A stretch of DNA of 64,000 nt. It comes from Dipylidium caninum (lineage: Eukaryota; Platyhelminthes; Cestoda; Cyclophyllidea; Dipylidiidae). Every line of letters starts with the position of its first letter. The stretch's first letter is position 1. A model generated the notes under the pieces. The model saw nothing but the letters and a program-made list of their open reading frames with translations, searched no databases and was not told the origin of the DNA. Below, in pieces: positions 1 to 12,685 of the stretch. Made by a program: the position numbers and the translations under genes. The DNA is taken from contig QEYB01001360.1 in assembly GCA_017562135.1 (NCBI GenBank), positions 1-64,000 on the forward strand. The letters run 5' to 3'.

Positions 1-3000
1 TATTTCCCCTTCTCCTCAGCACAGAACACTTAGGGCTGGGTGCAACTTTCGACCTGCTTGCAGACCAGCCAGCCCAGACCCCTGGACTGTGAAAGTCAAC
101 TCAGGCTTTCTCGCGTCGCCCTTGCCTACCTGGTGACATGTGGAGGTAACCGCGAACTTGCGAAAAACCGAGGAGCCTGTGAAAGCAACATATGAAGTTG
201 CCAAATTGTAGGGGCGATGTCATAGATTTGTGCCCGTCACGTGTTAGCGTTACCTTAACAAGGAACTGCGTTTCACTTCCGAGTGAGTGGAAGGTCCATG
301 CCGGTCGTCCCCTTTTACCAGGCATCACCTGAGGCATCTGGCCTCGAAAATTATGACAAAGAGGATGATAGCTGACATCGTAGCAACTAGTCGCCTCCCT
401 TGCATGGGCAAACACCGAACCTGATTGTAGACGCAGACTGATGTGGGGAACCTAAACGGACCTTCTACGTGGAAAGCCTTCGATTCATTGAATTAAGGGG
501 TTTTGATTAAATTGGACTCGGAGTTTTGACTCCGCTCAGTAGCATTGCCAGTTAACTTTAATGAATTTTATCACGTACCAAGACTTTTGGGCCATGCCAC
601 CTCGAGCATAACGGCATTGGAGGGCAGCGAACATGGTGCAACGTAACACGCCTGCGAGTGAATTCACAAAATTCCTCGAATGCGGTTCTGCCTTCCCTCA
701 CTATGTAGCCCCATTCACTTTGTTCTACCACGGAAAACCAAGTGGGATACTGTTTTCGTAGACATCTTTTGGGTGAATGTCCTGGAATCCTAGAATTCAG
801 TAACAGCATAAGCCAACCGGGCCGGCATTGCCCACAATTGCTTCCCCTTTTAATACTTAGCACAAAGTTTGAAAACCTTGCGCACTGCCGAAACTTCAGT
901 TGCATTCTACGTTCTGGGGCATTTGAGGTGATACGAGTCTACTCTAAAGTGAGTGGACCATGTGTTTACCATTTCCAGGAATGTGATACTACAGACGAAG
1001 TATTGGTAGAATCTCCTATCAACAAATGCTTCTTCGCCTCTTACCACCCATCCATCCCTGTATGGCTGAGAGAAGTGTTTGTTTTTCTGTTCTGGAATGT
1101 GTACCTCTCGCATTCCCGAAGTAGGGCGCCTTAATTCTCCTCGTTGGCATTTTATGCCACGTCCTTTCTTTTTGACATTCTACTTCATATGAAGTAGAAT
1201 GGCAATCGGGCCAAAGCCGAGCTCTGCCTCTTCTACTTGCTCACCGTTAAGGTTCTGTTCTTCATGCAACATCCTTCACTGACAGCTTGTACGTGTCGAT
1301 GAACCGCTCAACCCGCGCCGCATCGACTGGAACCCTCCAGGTGGCAAGAGAGTGGCTGCGCAGCTAATTCGATGGAAACGCAGGGAAAAAAGGCTTTTGG
1401 TGGTGTTGAAACATTATTTCCTCCAATTATTTTATATGTTTCCACCTAGAACGAAAACACAGCTACGTGCAGTTTTGTCATGCATTAGGTTAATCACTTC
1501 GGGTTCATGTGTTTTCCCGTAGGACGGATTAGTCATCCACCATAAATTGTTCCCATATTTTCGTCCGTGACGATTGAACTCTGTTTTATGATATTAATAA
1601 GTCCCAAATTATCCATCACCACACCTTGGAAAGTTATATGCAACTCACACTTTTTCATGATCGCGCCGAATTTTCCTTTTGAGGATTTGGGCCAAGACGA
1701 TTCTTCTTCATCTGCCTCTAATTGCCATGCAAGCATTCAAGCTTCATTTTGTTGCACCCAGGCGAGTAGTGGAAGCCCAGAAAACCGCTGAAATCGGACT
1801 AAATAAGACAAATATGCTACGAAAGGGACATTCCTTCCCCACGATTCACGCAACACAGGTCGTCAAAAACACCCCACATTTCACATGCTCTGACAGTCGT
1901 GAAGTCCTTCCATACACGCAAAATAAGGGAGAGGAGGAGGGGAGGAGGAGGGGACAGGAATGCATACAAGGGTGGTAGCTGTTTGGAGGCAGAAGTGAGA
2001 GTGAGACCGAGTAGACAGAGGAGATGGCTGGGCAGCACGCCGTTGTCATTCGAGAATTCCACGATGGAGTAAGAGGGTGAAGCAAAGGAGCAGCGACGCC
2101 ACATAGGGACAGTGGAACAAGATGATACGTCCAGTCACATGCCCTATTCAACTCATTACCAGTCGAAATTCATTACATCAACTGAATGCGTCACCTCCCG
2201 ACACAAGGACCGTTGCAAGCGAGTGGATTAACTGAGTCCAACGCAACTGAGATGTCAGAGGGAAGAAAAGAGGAGTGGCTCTACGAAACATCACAGGGTA
2301 AACAAGGTGTATCAGCTGCCGTCGACACAAACCACGTATTTCCACACTGTGATTTGCACCAGTATTTCCCATCCGTCACACTTGAGAGCCACAGTCTCGT
2401 CACCTTTTCGGCACCGCGTAAGCCCGTTTTTCTCCAGCAACCTGCTCAACGAAATACCTCGCAAAGGTGTCAATTGAAATTAGAGGGTCAACTGCCTGCC
2501 ATGTGAAAAACCGGCGAAATCATGCAAATCGCTGAGATACCCTGTTGTGGGGGACGGAGGTCTATTTATAGGCCCACGCAGCATAGAAAACCACCTCTCC
2601 CAAACTTCCCTTCATACAGTAAATAAAATACGACTTACTGATGCCCACCATGATCTCCCCCAGTGGGTATAAGTTACTTACGGTTCACACACTCCCCCAC
2701 TTCTTGCATGTGAGACCGTTGCTGCCAATGCAGGTGGGTACATGGAAGAGAGGACCAAAACAAAGTCTTCCTGAGATAACGAGAAGTGTGGAACTTGAAC
2801 GAAGAAGAGGATTTCACGGGAATGAGCAGTAATTTCGTACGATAAGCAGAAAGTAGCAGATATGGAGACAGGCAGGCTTCCCCGTTGGCGGCGTATAAAC
2901 CCGGTGACGGTTAACGATTGGAGAAACAGTGCTCAAATTTCGTGATAGAAATCAACACGTGCAGTGTGTAGAGCAAGACACACTAGAGGTGACACTGGCG

Positions 3001-3749
3001 GCTGGCGTCATTGTTGGCGGAAAAGTAGTCGACTCGGTTGCCAATTATCTATGGCGACGTTGATCATGGGAGGGGGCTCTTCCACTCTGTGGCCAAAGGA
3101 GGTCTCCGCTTCCCCCAACTCCACAACATCTCAACATTGTGGCACGTGTAGTGTGCCAGAGTTATGAAACAGCCTACTGATCCTTTACTCTAACTCTTGC
3201 ACGCAAACTAAACATCTGATGGCGTTTGGAGTAAGGTCGGAGTAAGTCCACATACTTGGAAGCCTATCGCGGAAATTGGTGAACTAGCGGCGCCATCCAG
3301 GGAGCACATAGGAGAGCAAACACGCAATATGTGCAAATACAAGGAAATTGAAAGTGGTTGACAGGTACAATTCACCAACTATGAGTTGGTATTCCCAATG
3401 CAATTCGGTGGTAGTGAGGTCGGTGGAGGCCTCGCCTAGTGTTTACTGTTGACAAAAGGTCGTGCGAGCTGTGGAGATAACCGCGTGCGCGAGTGTAGCG
3501 GCAAGTGGACTCTTCCTTGGACAAGGCAACGCAAATGAGAGTGAAAATGGTTTCCGGGGTGGAGTGCACACCATGCAGTGACTCAACGCTCTCATGTCGG
3601 TTCAGGTTGAAATCGCTCAACTAACGTGGTAGTGCTTGCTGTGAATGGAAGAAAGGGGAATGATGCCGAGACATCCCTATCCATCCTGCTACTTGCTCAT
3701 CGGTTGGTGGGACTGTGGAAACGATCCACTCGCCTGAAGCAGTATCGTG
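1..3749. other. Left flank of the giant inverted repeat, no intact gene
   Basis: Unique sequence outside the palindrome. Open frames here are short and have no convincing splice context or recognisable domain. A G/A-rich simple tract (GGAGGA-like) lies near 1929-1957. The only structured part is 480-1420, which aligns with 17030-17830 and is listed separately. I see no RNA gene or promoter I can defend. Confidence 0.5.
480..1420 (+). pseudogene. Decayed copy of the micro-exon unit (unit 0)
   Basis: This stretch aligns along its length with 17030-17830 of the right palindrome arm, in the same orientation, but with many substitutions and gaps. The counterpart of micro-exon A is visible at 979-999: it keeps the acceptor (TTTCCAG) and starts with GAATGTG like its intact relative, but is 21 nt instead of 25. 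The counterpart of exon B, near 1190-1210, has no clean AG/GT pair. The counterpart of exon C, near 1299-1340, has lost the acceptor AG, although its donor side (CAG/GTGGCA) remains. The intron tail after C is also alignable, around GGCTTTTGGTGGTG. I read it as an old, non-functional duplicate that lies outside the palindrome and points the same way as the right arm. Confidence 0.5.
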
Positions 3750-5964
3750 AATGCTAGAGTGTATCCATTTCATAGTTATCAAAAAATATTAGTTGACTTC
3801 AAGCATTTCCTTTACTTGTGGTTGCAATCACTCGTTCCGAAGTAGCTAACATTTAGAAGTTGCCGTCACTTTACTTGATCATGCAGTTGGAATTCATAGT
3901 CCTTCTACGGTGGTGTGGCTGTTCCAGTTTTACGAATGTCTAATCCAAAGGGTCAAATATCATTACTTCCAGCAGCACGAGAAGGTAGTAAGTGATTGAA
4001 ATTAATATTTTTTAGATTTAAGGAGGTGAGGAAAAGAACCATAAGGTTATTCTTGATGGTGCAACAGATGTCCAAATGAAGTTGATTGGCTAGATGATCG
4101 TCTAAAGGCATTAAACAACTACGCTTGAGAACAACGCGAGATTTCACGATTTTCCACCGGTAATAGACTTACCATTTCTTCAACCCCATAACTAATGAAT
4201 TGGGGATCTTCGAAACTCCTCTATAGACTTTAGTTACCTCATATAGACAACTTTTGCAAAAAGTACGCCTGACTTCTGCAAGATTAACAATATTAAACTT
4301 TCAATTACTTAGCCTAAACAGACCCAGCATTCGACTCATGACTGATCTAAAAAAACGCCTTCTGAAGCTTTCAGAAAAATTACTTCTTTTCAGAAATGAT
4401 TTTTGAAGCTGGATCAAACCAGAGGGTCCCAACGTCCTCTTCAAAGCAATGCATTTCTGAGCATGCGTCTTTACTTTGCGATTGAAATTGTGATTGTCCG
4501 AAATGTTGTATACACTTGAACAACAAACGGCTTTACAAGGATGAAGTCATTAAAAGCAATTACCCATTCATATTCAGTTTATTTATGAAGTAAGTCGAGA
4601 TAATAAGAAGTCAATAGGATGGTAGGCTTTCTATGGGTTGTTTCATTCTAAATTACCACAAAAAAGAATACCAAGAGAAACTCTTGAACATTGAGTTTGT
4701 AGAAGCCTTCTACATTATCCGAGTTTTCCTAAGACTTTATAGGATCCAAAGGGCAGTTTGAAAGTTTTTATTCTGGAAAAGGGATATAAATGATTTCGGT
4801 GAGATTCGGAGGAGGGCCATGTGCGTGTCAATTATTCGCGGGGTTGCCCTCGGATCTCGATCATTTCTCCCACGGTAAACACTCTAACATAATAAAAATG
4901 TTAGTAATTACCATGCATCGCTAAAATAATACTTGACTGTGTAGATTCTTTCACAGGTATATTTAAAGCGGCAATTGTGGTACCGCAAAAGAAAGACACC
5001 GAGTGAATTGATGACAGTGAAAAACGAATTTGTGATATACAATGTAGCGAGGTCGCTTGCGAATAATACATTGACTAATAGAAACCAGACAAAAATAAAA
5101 GCACCAAAGGCACGGTAAACTACTCATCGGAAGTCTGGTTAAAGCACCATAATAGGCCTTATCCCCTTCTGAGTGTTTAACATTTAATTAATACACCTAA
5201 ATCCTACCTTCATAAATACGTTGAGTAAAGATTACGAGGCAAATACTCAGGGCATGTACATCCACGAAAAATTAAATACCCCAAAAAGTAACCAAATACA
5301 GGGTTACACGCTTCAAGAATGGCCTTGAATAAGTTAACTCGGTTTTTTATTCAACAATTCTAGCAGATCTACCTGGCAAACTGATCATGGCTATGCAATT
5401 CAACACTAGGAATATGGAGGTCTCAGTGGCGCGCTTTAAGAGACGAGAACGCGTCAAAATTGTCTTCACACAAGCCAAATTAGATGGTGGTCAGTTATAA
5501 ATATAATGTTGAGTCGTGGCGCAAAAATCATGTGTGTCAAGCTAATTCCAATTGCATAAACCGCAAGAGCTATAAGAGAAACGTATGAGTGTGTCCATCG
5601 CGCCGGAATACCTACTTCACCCTTGGCTACAGAATCTGTCATATCTGTCATATGGTATCCAGCGGATAGTTGTCACTGAGAAGACAAGGGTATTAAGTCA
5701 AACTACGAGCTTAATTCAACGCAAAAGGTGGGTTTTTGTGCGACTTCCTCCTTTCCCGTTAAGGTATCAGACAAAAGAGCAGCGCATCAGACAAAGAAAA
5801 GGTCGTAGGAATGTCAGGACCTAGAGGAATTTCGAAAAGCGAGCTTGTCAGCACATGCAGCATGCAATTGAACTTTAGTTACGACAGTTAAGATAGAGCG
5901 GTGAGCAAGCATGGAACAAATAACGCAGGAAATAGGGCAGAAGGAGAAAAGGAGAAGAAGTCGA

Positions 5965-8900
5965 CTAATAATGCGACAGTGGAAATGTCGAATACATGGT
6001 GCGCACAGACAAATTATCGCCGGTGCAACGCAGCCGCGCTTGCCCCATAACAATGTTTAGCAATCTGCGGAAGAGGAAATTGGTCGCACAAATGGCAATG
6101 CACCCAATGAACAAGTCGTCAGGCGATCGAAAAGCGACATACAAAGGATGAGACGGAGGACAGAGTGGTATTGCACAGCAATCTACTTCCATAGTCAAAG
6201 GAATTCTCAGAAGAGAATATACACCGACGATGCGGTGGTGATCTACTAATTGACAAAAAACCACAGACAAAGAAGTTGCGGATTGGTAAGTGGTGAGAAG
6301 AAAATACTAACAATGGCACAAAAGCAAAACTAGCCAACAGCTTGAGGAGGGTCAACGAAAGATAATTCAATAATAAGGGGGAAGAATACACGATCAAGGG
6401 GAAAAAAAACAAAGAAATCGCCAAAGGGAAAGTTGACGCTAAGGTGACAACTCAACTGGCGGAAAAAAAGAATCTGCAAAGTGGCGTTAACAAGACTTGA
6501 CATGCATCGAAATGCCGCGCAAAGAACAATTTTACGGGAAGAAGGAGCCAAACCCGAAGTGTCAAAATTGAACGCAAGCCTGTTCTCATCTCAATCGGTG
6601 ATAGCAGACCAACTAATGCCAGCAGCTACCCAACGCCTACCAGACTCGGCTCTTACGCACGCAACGCGCACACACTCATTTTCACACTCACAATTGGAGG
6701 AGCTACTTTACTGTCAGCGCAGTCCCCTCTCTTCACCCCATGTAACATTTGCACTACGCCATTGAGAGGGTCGACCTGTGTCCCAACGCGGCAGACTGGC
6801 TGGCATTAGGCGATCAAAATGATTGAAACCAAGTTCGAGATTTCGCAGTCCACATAAAAACACAATGCATGGACATGCGCTCTCGTCCTCCCTCTACCAT
6901 AATCAAGGACCTTTCAACAACTCCGCAGCAGTAATTTTGTCCAATTGCCACAGGTTAACCGTTTATCAAAAATTCAAATGAAGCTAAAAGGGGAAATATG
7001 CACGTCCAGAAGACGGCTCTCAGACATTTGGCAAGACACATTCAAGGGAATCGTAAAATGAGAGAAGTGTTTGCAGTAAAGGGTCGAGAAAATAAGTAGA
7101 GTCGAGACTAGGCTTAATTCAGTCTAAAATACAAGCCATTTAACATCCACAGAAAGGAATCTCTACGTGGAACAACGAAAGCAAATCACTCAGTCGTCGG
7201 CTTATGAGAGGGAAAAGAGAACTGGGCGAAAGCACGAAACCATGTTGTTCCTCTTCGCCTCACTAATCTGGCCATCTGTTCAAACACCCTGAGTGGATCA
7301 TTGCCACAAAAATAACTAAGTCACTACACCATTTGTTTGTTTGCCTACGGGCCCCACCAGTCGCCACCAAAATCCCTTCCCCACGTATCAACCAAATTGC
7401 TTCTGCACCACTCTTACCCACCTTGTATCGTCAAATTGGATGTGGCGGTCAATCTTTTCACTAAAATGTTCACAATGGGTCAGTCAGGGATGAGCATTAA
7501 CAACAGACTATTCACGGTGAGCAGTGGAGGTGTCATAGCTTACCTGGCCCCATTCGTTCCTATTTTGATAATGGAATACAGTGTTAAAAGAACGTGATAT
7601 GAAAAAAAACAGGGGAGAATCAATGCGGTTACTTCACCAATGCAGTGAGTTACACATACGAGACGGAACAACAACAATTATCTCAGACACACATGGACGG
7701 ATGATTGGTAAGAGGAGAAAAAAACACCTCGTCAACAACAGATTCTACTACTCACGGTTTCTGTTTGTGGCACCACATTCCTGGAAAAATGTAGCACATG
7801 TCACCTCACCATATATACGTCTTTTTTAAACATTCAAAGCATATCTATGAAAAACAGTATCCCGTCACCCTTGTTTTCACATTATGCAAAGTGAACCATG
7901 GATGCATAGTGATGAACGGCATACCGCATTTGGACGAATTTGGTGCATTCCACGGGGCAGTAGCAGGTTATGCGTTGTATCTTGTCCGTGAGGCGCCGAT
8001 ACTTCTGCTAGGAAGTGGCGTAGGTTACACACCGTTTGAGTATCGCGATAAAAAGTAATTCGACTAACTGGAAATCTTGCTTCATGAGTTATCTCTTTGT
8101 CGAATTATTTTGAGTAAAAGCTTATCCAAAGGACATAGTGAATACAACTGAAATCTAAAACATCCACACAAAAGTGGTGTCACCTAATCAAGAGAAGCCC
8201 TGGTCGGAGTTTTACTATGTTTCCAACACCTCACTTACGGGATGGAGTGAGTGGAACATCCGGGGATCGCGGGGCATCATCGTCAAAGTCATCCTTCTAA
8301 AAACATTTAGTCACACAGATTTGGCACTTTGACTGTGAAGCGGTTCCGGATAAACAAACTATTTTGTTGCATAAAAACAATTTTGCAATCTGGAACGCGC
8401 CTCCAGGCATATAAACACGGTTTCACAATAATTCTCTGAAATGTAATTAATTCTGACCGACAACATCTGGGTGGTATTTGGATGGAAATAAAAAGCAAAG
8501 TAAAATAAAGAAAACGCAGAAAAAATAAATACATATAAGGGTTCGAAAGAAAAGGAAATAATCCGCTGATTTTTCAGAGAAACTAAGATAAGTCTATCTG
8601 TTGACGCAAAATACCGAATACCCAGTACACACCGATTTAAGTATTATCTGAAATCCACAAAACATGACAGTTTCTACCAATCTAAAAAAATGAAGAGCAG
8701 AATTCTACAGGTTAAAATGATTGAAATTGAATTGGAGATTTGGACTAGAAGCGTGTCGGAGTGAATATTTGGCCACCATTTATCCAACATAAGCTTCACA
8801 CTCACGTTAGCAGCGGATGTTTTAGGAGGTGGTTTCATTGTCTTCTCCAAGATCAAACCAGTTTCGCAGTGACCTGTCACAATTCGAGTCAATTTAATAA

Positions 8901-11689
8901 CAAGCCGTTATTCAATCGATCAAAGGGTTTCAACAAAAATGACCCCAATAAGATTTCCATATCAAAGTTAATTCGGTATGCATGCGATATCCTTCAGCGC
9001 GCAACTATGGAGGCAGTCTAAGCTTTATCCACCTTTTGAAATCTACAATTGCTTTAAAAATCACTATTGAAACAACAAATCGACTCACGACCATCAAGCT
9101 GATATTCACTTTTCCGCCTCTACGTAATTTTCAGGCTGAAGAGGCACAACATTATGATCCACAAAAATTCGCACTAATTCATCCGGACACAAATCTCATT
9201 ATTTTGATTAGCTAAATTTACTGTCGCATAAAAAGGAATCTGAAACAAATTGACATCATTTACAATAAGTGCCTCATTTTACGCATGTGATAAATAATAA
9301 AACTCTAAGTGAAATCAAGTTTGTCTCACATTGGGAAGAGCAGGAGCAATCCAATAAGTCCGGCGTTTCATTGCGTGATCTTGGCTGCGCTGGAACTCGC
9401 CTGTTCTCCCTTAAGGTAGCGACATTTGACAGGAATGTAAATTCGCATAATAAAATCTCATCGTACCCTCCACATCTTGAAACCCCCTGGTATCAATACA
9501 ACTCCTAATTCGGTTAGAAATCCTCATGATGATTAGTAGTTTACCATGACGCACAGGACACTAAAACTCCGAAAATCATGAGAAAGTGCTGTTACACGGA
9601 ATTTCATCTCTTATGTTTTGAAGAACTAAGCGGCGTGTGGTGTGGATTTCCCAATTTCGCGTCCGTTTTTGCACTACATGCCAAAAAGTCATAGCATATA
9701 ACACAGATTACAATGGTTGCAGAAGAAAATAAGGGACCAATTTTGTTGCATATTAACAACTCCACCATACACGAAGACATACAGCCACATAAGAACCAAA
9801 TTTATCAGTGAATTAAGAAACCGCGGTATTAATACACTTCAATGTACTAAAGTTTACATTATGAAACAAAATAAGTGCAGTCGTGTGTTTCCATGAGATG
9901 CCCACTTACACATGGGTAATGACGTTGGCGCTCATTCAATTGCACACGGCATTGTACGAGATTTGCCCTATTCTACATGAAAACAATAACAAACACATAA
10001 TGAAGATGCCTGAAATGCTAACGCTAGGGGATTGAACCACAAAGAAGCACGTCCCAGGTTGCAGCAGGGAGTCACGTAATCAATTCGCAATTTTGGCATT
10101 TAGCAAAGATTTATCCAACATAAGCTTCACACTCACGTTAGCAGCGGATGTTTTAGGAGGTGGTTTCATTGTCTTCTCCAAGATCAAACCAGTTTCGCAG
10201 TGACCTGTCACAATTCGAGTCAATTTAATAACAAGCCGTTATTCAATCGATCAAAGGGTTTCAACAAAAATGACCCCAATAAGATTTCCATATCAAAGTT
10301 AATTCGGTATGCATGCGAATATCCTTCAGCGCGCAACTATGGAGGCAGTCTAAGCTTTATCCACCTTTTGAAATCTACAATTGCTTTAAAAATCACTATT
10401 GAAACAACAAATCGACTCACGACCATCAAGCTGATATTCACTTTCCGTCTTTATGTCTTTTTCAGGCTGAAGAGGCAAAACATTATGGTTCACAAAAATT
10501 CACACTACTTCTTCCAGATACAAAACACAGTATATCGATTAAACTAGCATTATTCTTAAAGAGAACAGGTTCAAAAACAAATAATAATTAAGTTGGAGAT
10601 TTGGACTGGAAACGTGTCGAAGTGAGCACCTTTCAGGTCAGTTCATAATAAAAAGTCATACCAAATGAAGCGGGCAAGATAACCGCAGCAATCTTCTATT
10701 CGACGTATATATATTCAGGGAAGAATTGTGTCCCTCTCCTCTTAGCTATCATTGGAAGTGAGGGTTATATATGTCAAGTTTAAATATGACCGTAATGCAC
10801 TCGGCTATTTATCGTCAATGATTTTCTTCAACCAGTCCCATGAGCGAAAACATTCCACATGAATATTTTCGGCCCTGGCGAACGTTTGGCAGCCATTTAC
10901 CCCAAAATAATCCTCATACTTACGTCATTGGTGGGTGTTTTACAAGATGGTTTCATTGCCTTTCCCGGTATCGTACCGGTTTCATAGTGATCTGCAAAAT
11001 TCGAGTCAATTTACCAATACCCTATTATTCAATCAATCAAGGGTGTGTAAGAAAAAGGGCTCCTTTAAGCCTCCACATCCAAGCAAATTGAGTAAGGATA
11101 TCATATCTTTGAGTGCTCAATATGTAGGCAAATTATGCCTCATATCTCGTCCATAAATAAGAATATTGTAAAATAACTATTGCAACAGTAAATCGACTCA
11201 CGACCATCAAGTTGATATTCACTTTCCGCCTCTACGTAATTTTCAGGCTGAAGAGGCACAACATTATGATCCACAAAAATTCGCACTAATTCATCCGGAC
11301 ACAAATCTCATTATTTTGATTAGCTAAATTTACTGTCGCATAAAAAGGAATCTGAAACAAATTGACATCATTTACAATAAGTGCCTCATTTACGCATGTG
11401 ATAAATAATAAAACTCTAAGTGAAATCAAGTTTGTCTCACATTGGGAAGAGCAGGAGCAATCCAATAAGTCGGGCGTTTCATTGCGTGATCTTGGCTGCG
11501 CTGGAACTCGCCTGTCTCCCTTAAGGTAGCGACATTGACAGGAATGTAAATTCGCATAATAAATCTCATCGTACCCTCCACATCTTGAAACCCCCCTGGT
11601 ATCAATATAACTCCTAATTCGGTTAGAAATCCTCATGATGATTAGTAATTTACCCTGGACGCACAGGACACTAAAACTCCGAAAATCAT
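5965..11689 (-). CDS. Candidate secreted micro-exon gene, left-arm copy
   Basis: Mirror copy on the minus strand. Exons in order are L 11689-11654 (MIFGVLVSCASR), 18-nt exon 11351-11334, X3 11247-11202, E3 10991-10924, X2 10466-10421, E2 10204-10137, X1 9135-9089, E1 8873-8806, F 8296-8239, A 7780-7756, B 7559-7544, C 7460-7422, and perhaps the last exon 6064-5965. The first six are fully in frame and carry two X-E modules (114 nt each). X1 is 47 nt (+1), F is 58 (+1), C is 39 (-1) and the last exon is 100 (+1), so the 3' half is out of frame as written. A second leader exon at 9579-9545 is 35 nt, with an 18-nt exon at 9239-9222, as if a second gene start had been inserted by tandem duplication. 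The length errors lie mostly in homopolymers and may be assembly noise. Confidence 0.45.
8806..11247 (-). repeat. Three X-E micro-exon modules of the left arm
   Basis: Each module is X (46 nt, phase 0 to 1) followed by E (68 nt, phase 1 to 0), which is 38 codons. Positions are X3/E3 11247-11202 and 10991-10924, X2/E2 10466-10421 and 10204-10137, and X1/E1 9135-9089 (47 nt) and 8873-8806. X2 encodes PEKDIKTESEYQLDG and X3 encodes PENYVEAESEYQLDG. E2 encodes HCETGLILEKTMKPPPK and the diverged E3 encodes HYETGTIPGKAMKPSCK. Splice sites are kept in the diverged copy (acceptor TTTTGCAG, donor GTAAGTA), while its introns differ much more. The split codon is CGT or CAT, depending on which E follows. 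Confidence 0.6.
9136..10080 (+). repeat. Direct repeat S, copy 1 (left arm)
   Basis: Nearly identical to 11248-12195 in the same orientation, and to the reverse complement of about 15075-16020. Differences are mainly single-base changes in homopolymers. It carries the 18-nt exon (9222-9239), a 35-nt version of leader exon L (9545-9579), and a 63-nt open segment at 9910-9972 with donor-like and acceptor-like borders. Its presence makes the left arm about 2.1 kb longer here than the right arm. Confidence 0.85.
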
Positions 11690-12195
11690 GAGAAAGTGCT
11701 GTTACACGGAATTTCATCTCTTATGTTTTGATGAACTAAGCGGCGTGTGGTGTAGATTTCCCAATTTTCGCGTCCGTTTTTGCAATACATGCCAAAAGTC
11801 ATAGCATATAACACAGATTACAATGGTTGCAGAAGAAAATAAGGGACCAATTTTGTTGCATATAACAACTCCACCATACACGAAGACATACAGCCACATA
11901 AGACCCAAATTTATCAGTGACTTAAAAAACCGCGATATTAATACACTTCAATGTACTAAAGTTTACATTATGAAACAAAATAAGTGCAGTCGTGTGTTTC
12001 TATGAGATGCCCACTTACACATGGGTAATGACGTTGGCGCTCATTCAATTGCACACGGCATTTGTACGAGATTTGCCCTATTCTACACGAAAAACAATAA
12101 CAAACACATAATGAAAATGCCTGAAATGCTAACGCTAGGGGATTAAACCACAAAGACGCACGTCCCAGGTTGCAGCAGGGAGTCACATAATCATT
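11248..12195 (+). repeat. Direct repeat S, copy 2 (left arm)
   Basis: This is the copy that lies in the same context as the single right-arm copy, so it is the ancestral position. It carries the intact leader exon L (11654-11689) and the 18-nt exon (11334-11351). The 63-nt open segment is 64 nt here (12019-12082). The AG that precedes a longer open stretch in the other copies (GCATGTAG) is GCATGTAT here. Confidence 0.85.
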
Positions 12196-12297
12196 CAAAT
12201 AGTACGTAAAAACTCTGAACGAAACTCTCAAAAGACACTTTCATCTATAATATTTAAGTATTAACTGACTTGTACTGTAATAGGAACCATGGAAAAA

Positions 12298-12685
12298 CTA
12301 TGCAGTGAATGGATAAAAACAAAAGGATGTTCGGTGCGGAATTGGGAAGCTAAGGTTGCAAAGGTAATCAATGCCTGGTGGAAAGGGGTTGGACGGAGGA
12401 GGACAACCATGCACAGGAAAAGTGAAATAAAAGCGAACACTTCTTCATACGATAAATGAGGGTAAGCATTTCTTTACTATTTCCTCGCAGTAGGAAAGTA
12501 CCAAGCTGCATTAGTGTCGCAAAAAGCAAAAATACGACGGAGCATTTATGTGCTTTATGGAAGCAAAACCTCACCTGCTTTATAACTTCCTTAATATTGT
12601 CCTTATCGATATCTAAATACTCTCTCCTCATATGGAGGTAAGCGCGTGCATATCTGAAGGGATTCCTGTAGACTTGATGGGGCAT
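12298..12685 (-). CDS. Small three-exon ORF, left-arm copy
   Basis: Product unknown. Exons on the minus strand are 12685-12575 (111 nt, from the ATG), 12505-12478 (28 nt) and 12374-12298 (77 nt, ending in TAG). Each is bounded by AG and GT, and together they give 71 aa. The first exon starts MPHQVYRNPF and ends DNIKEVIKQ. There is no signal peptide. The last exon ends in an aromatic-rich tail (FCFYPFTA). The second and third exons are identical to the right-arm copy, whereas the first exon differs at 11 of 37 residues. Two in-frame stops precede the ATG, so translation would start here, or the exon would start at an AG just upstream (GATAG). Real coding is supported by retained frame despite the changes, including one pair of compensating indels. 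No family is recognised. Confidence 0.42.

Noticed and set aside
742..1134. 130-codon plus-strand ORF
   Set aside because: It runs across the decayed micro-exon unit, including its introns. The homologous right-arm sequence is not open in this frame, so it is a chance frame.
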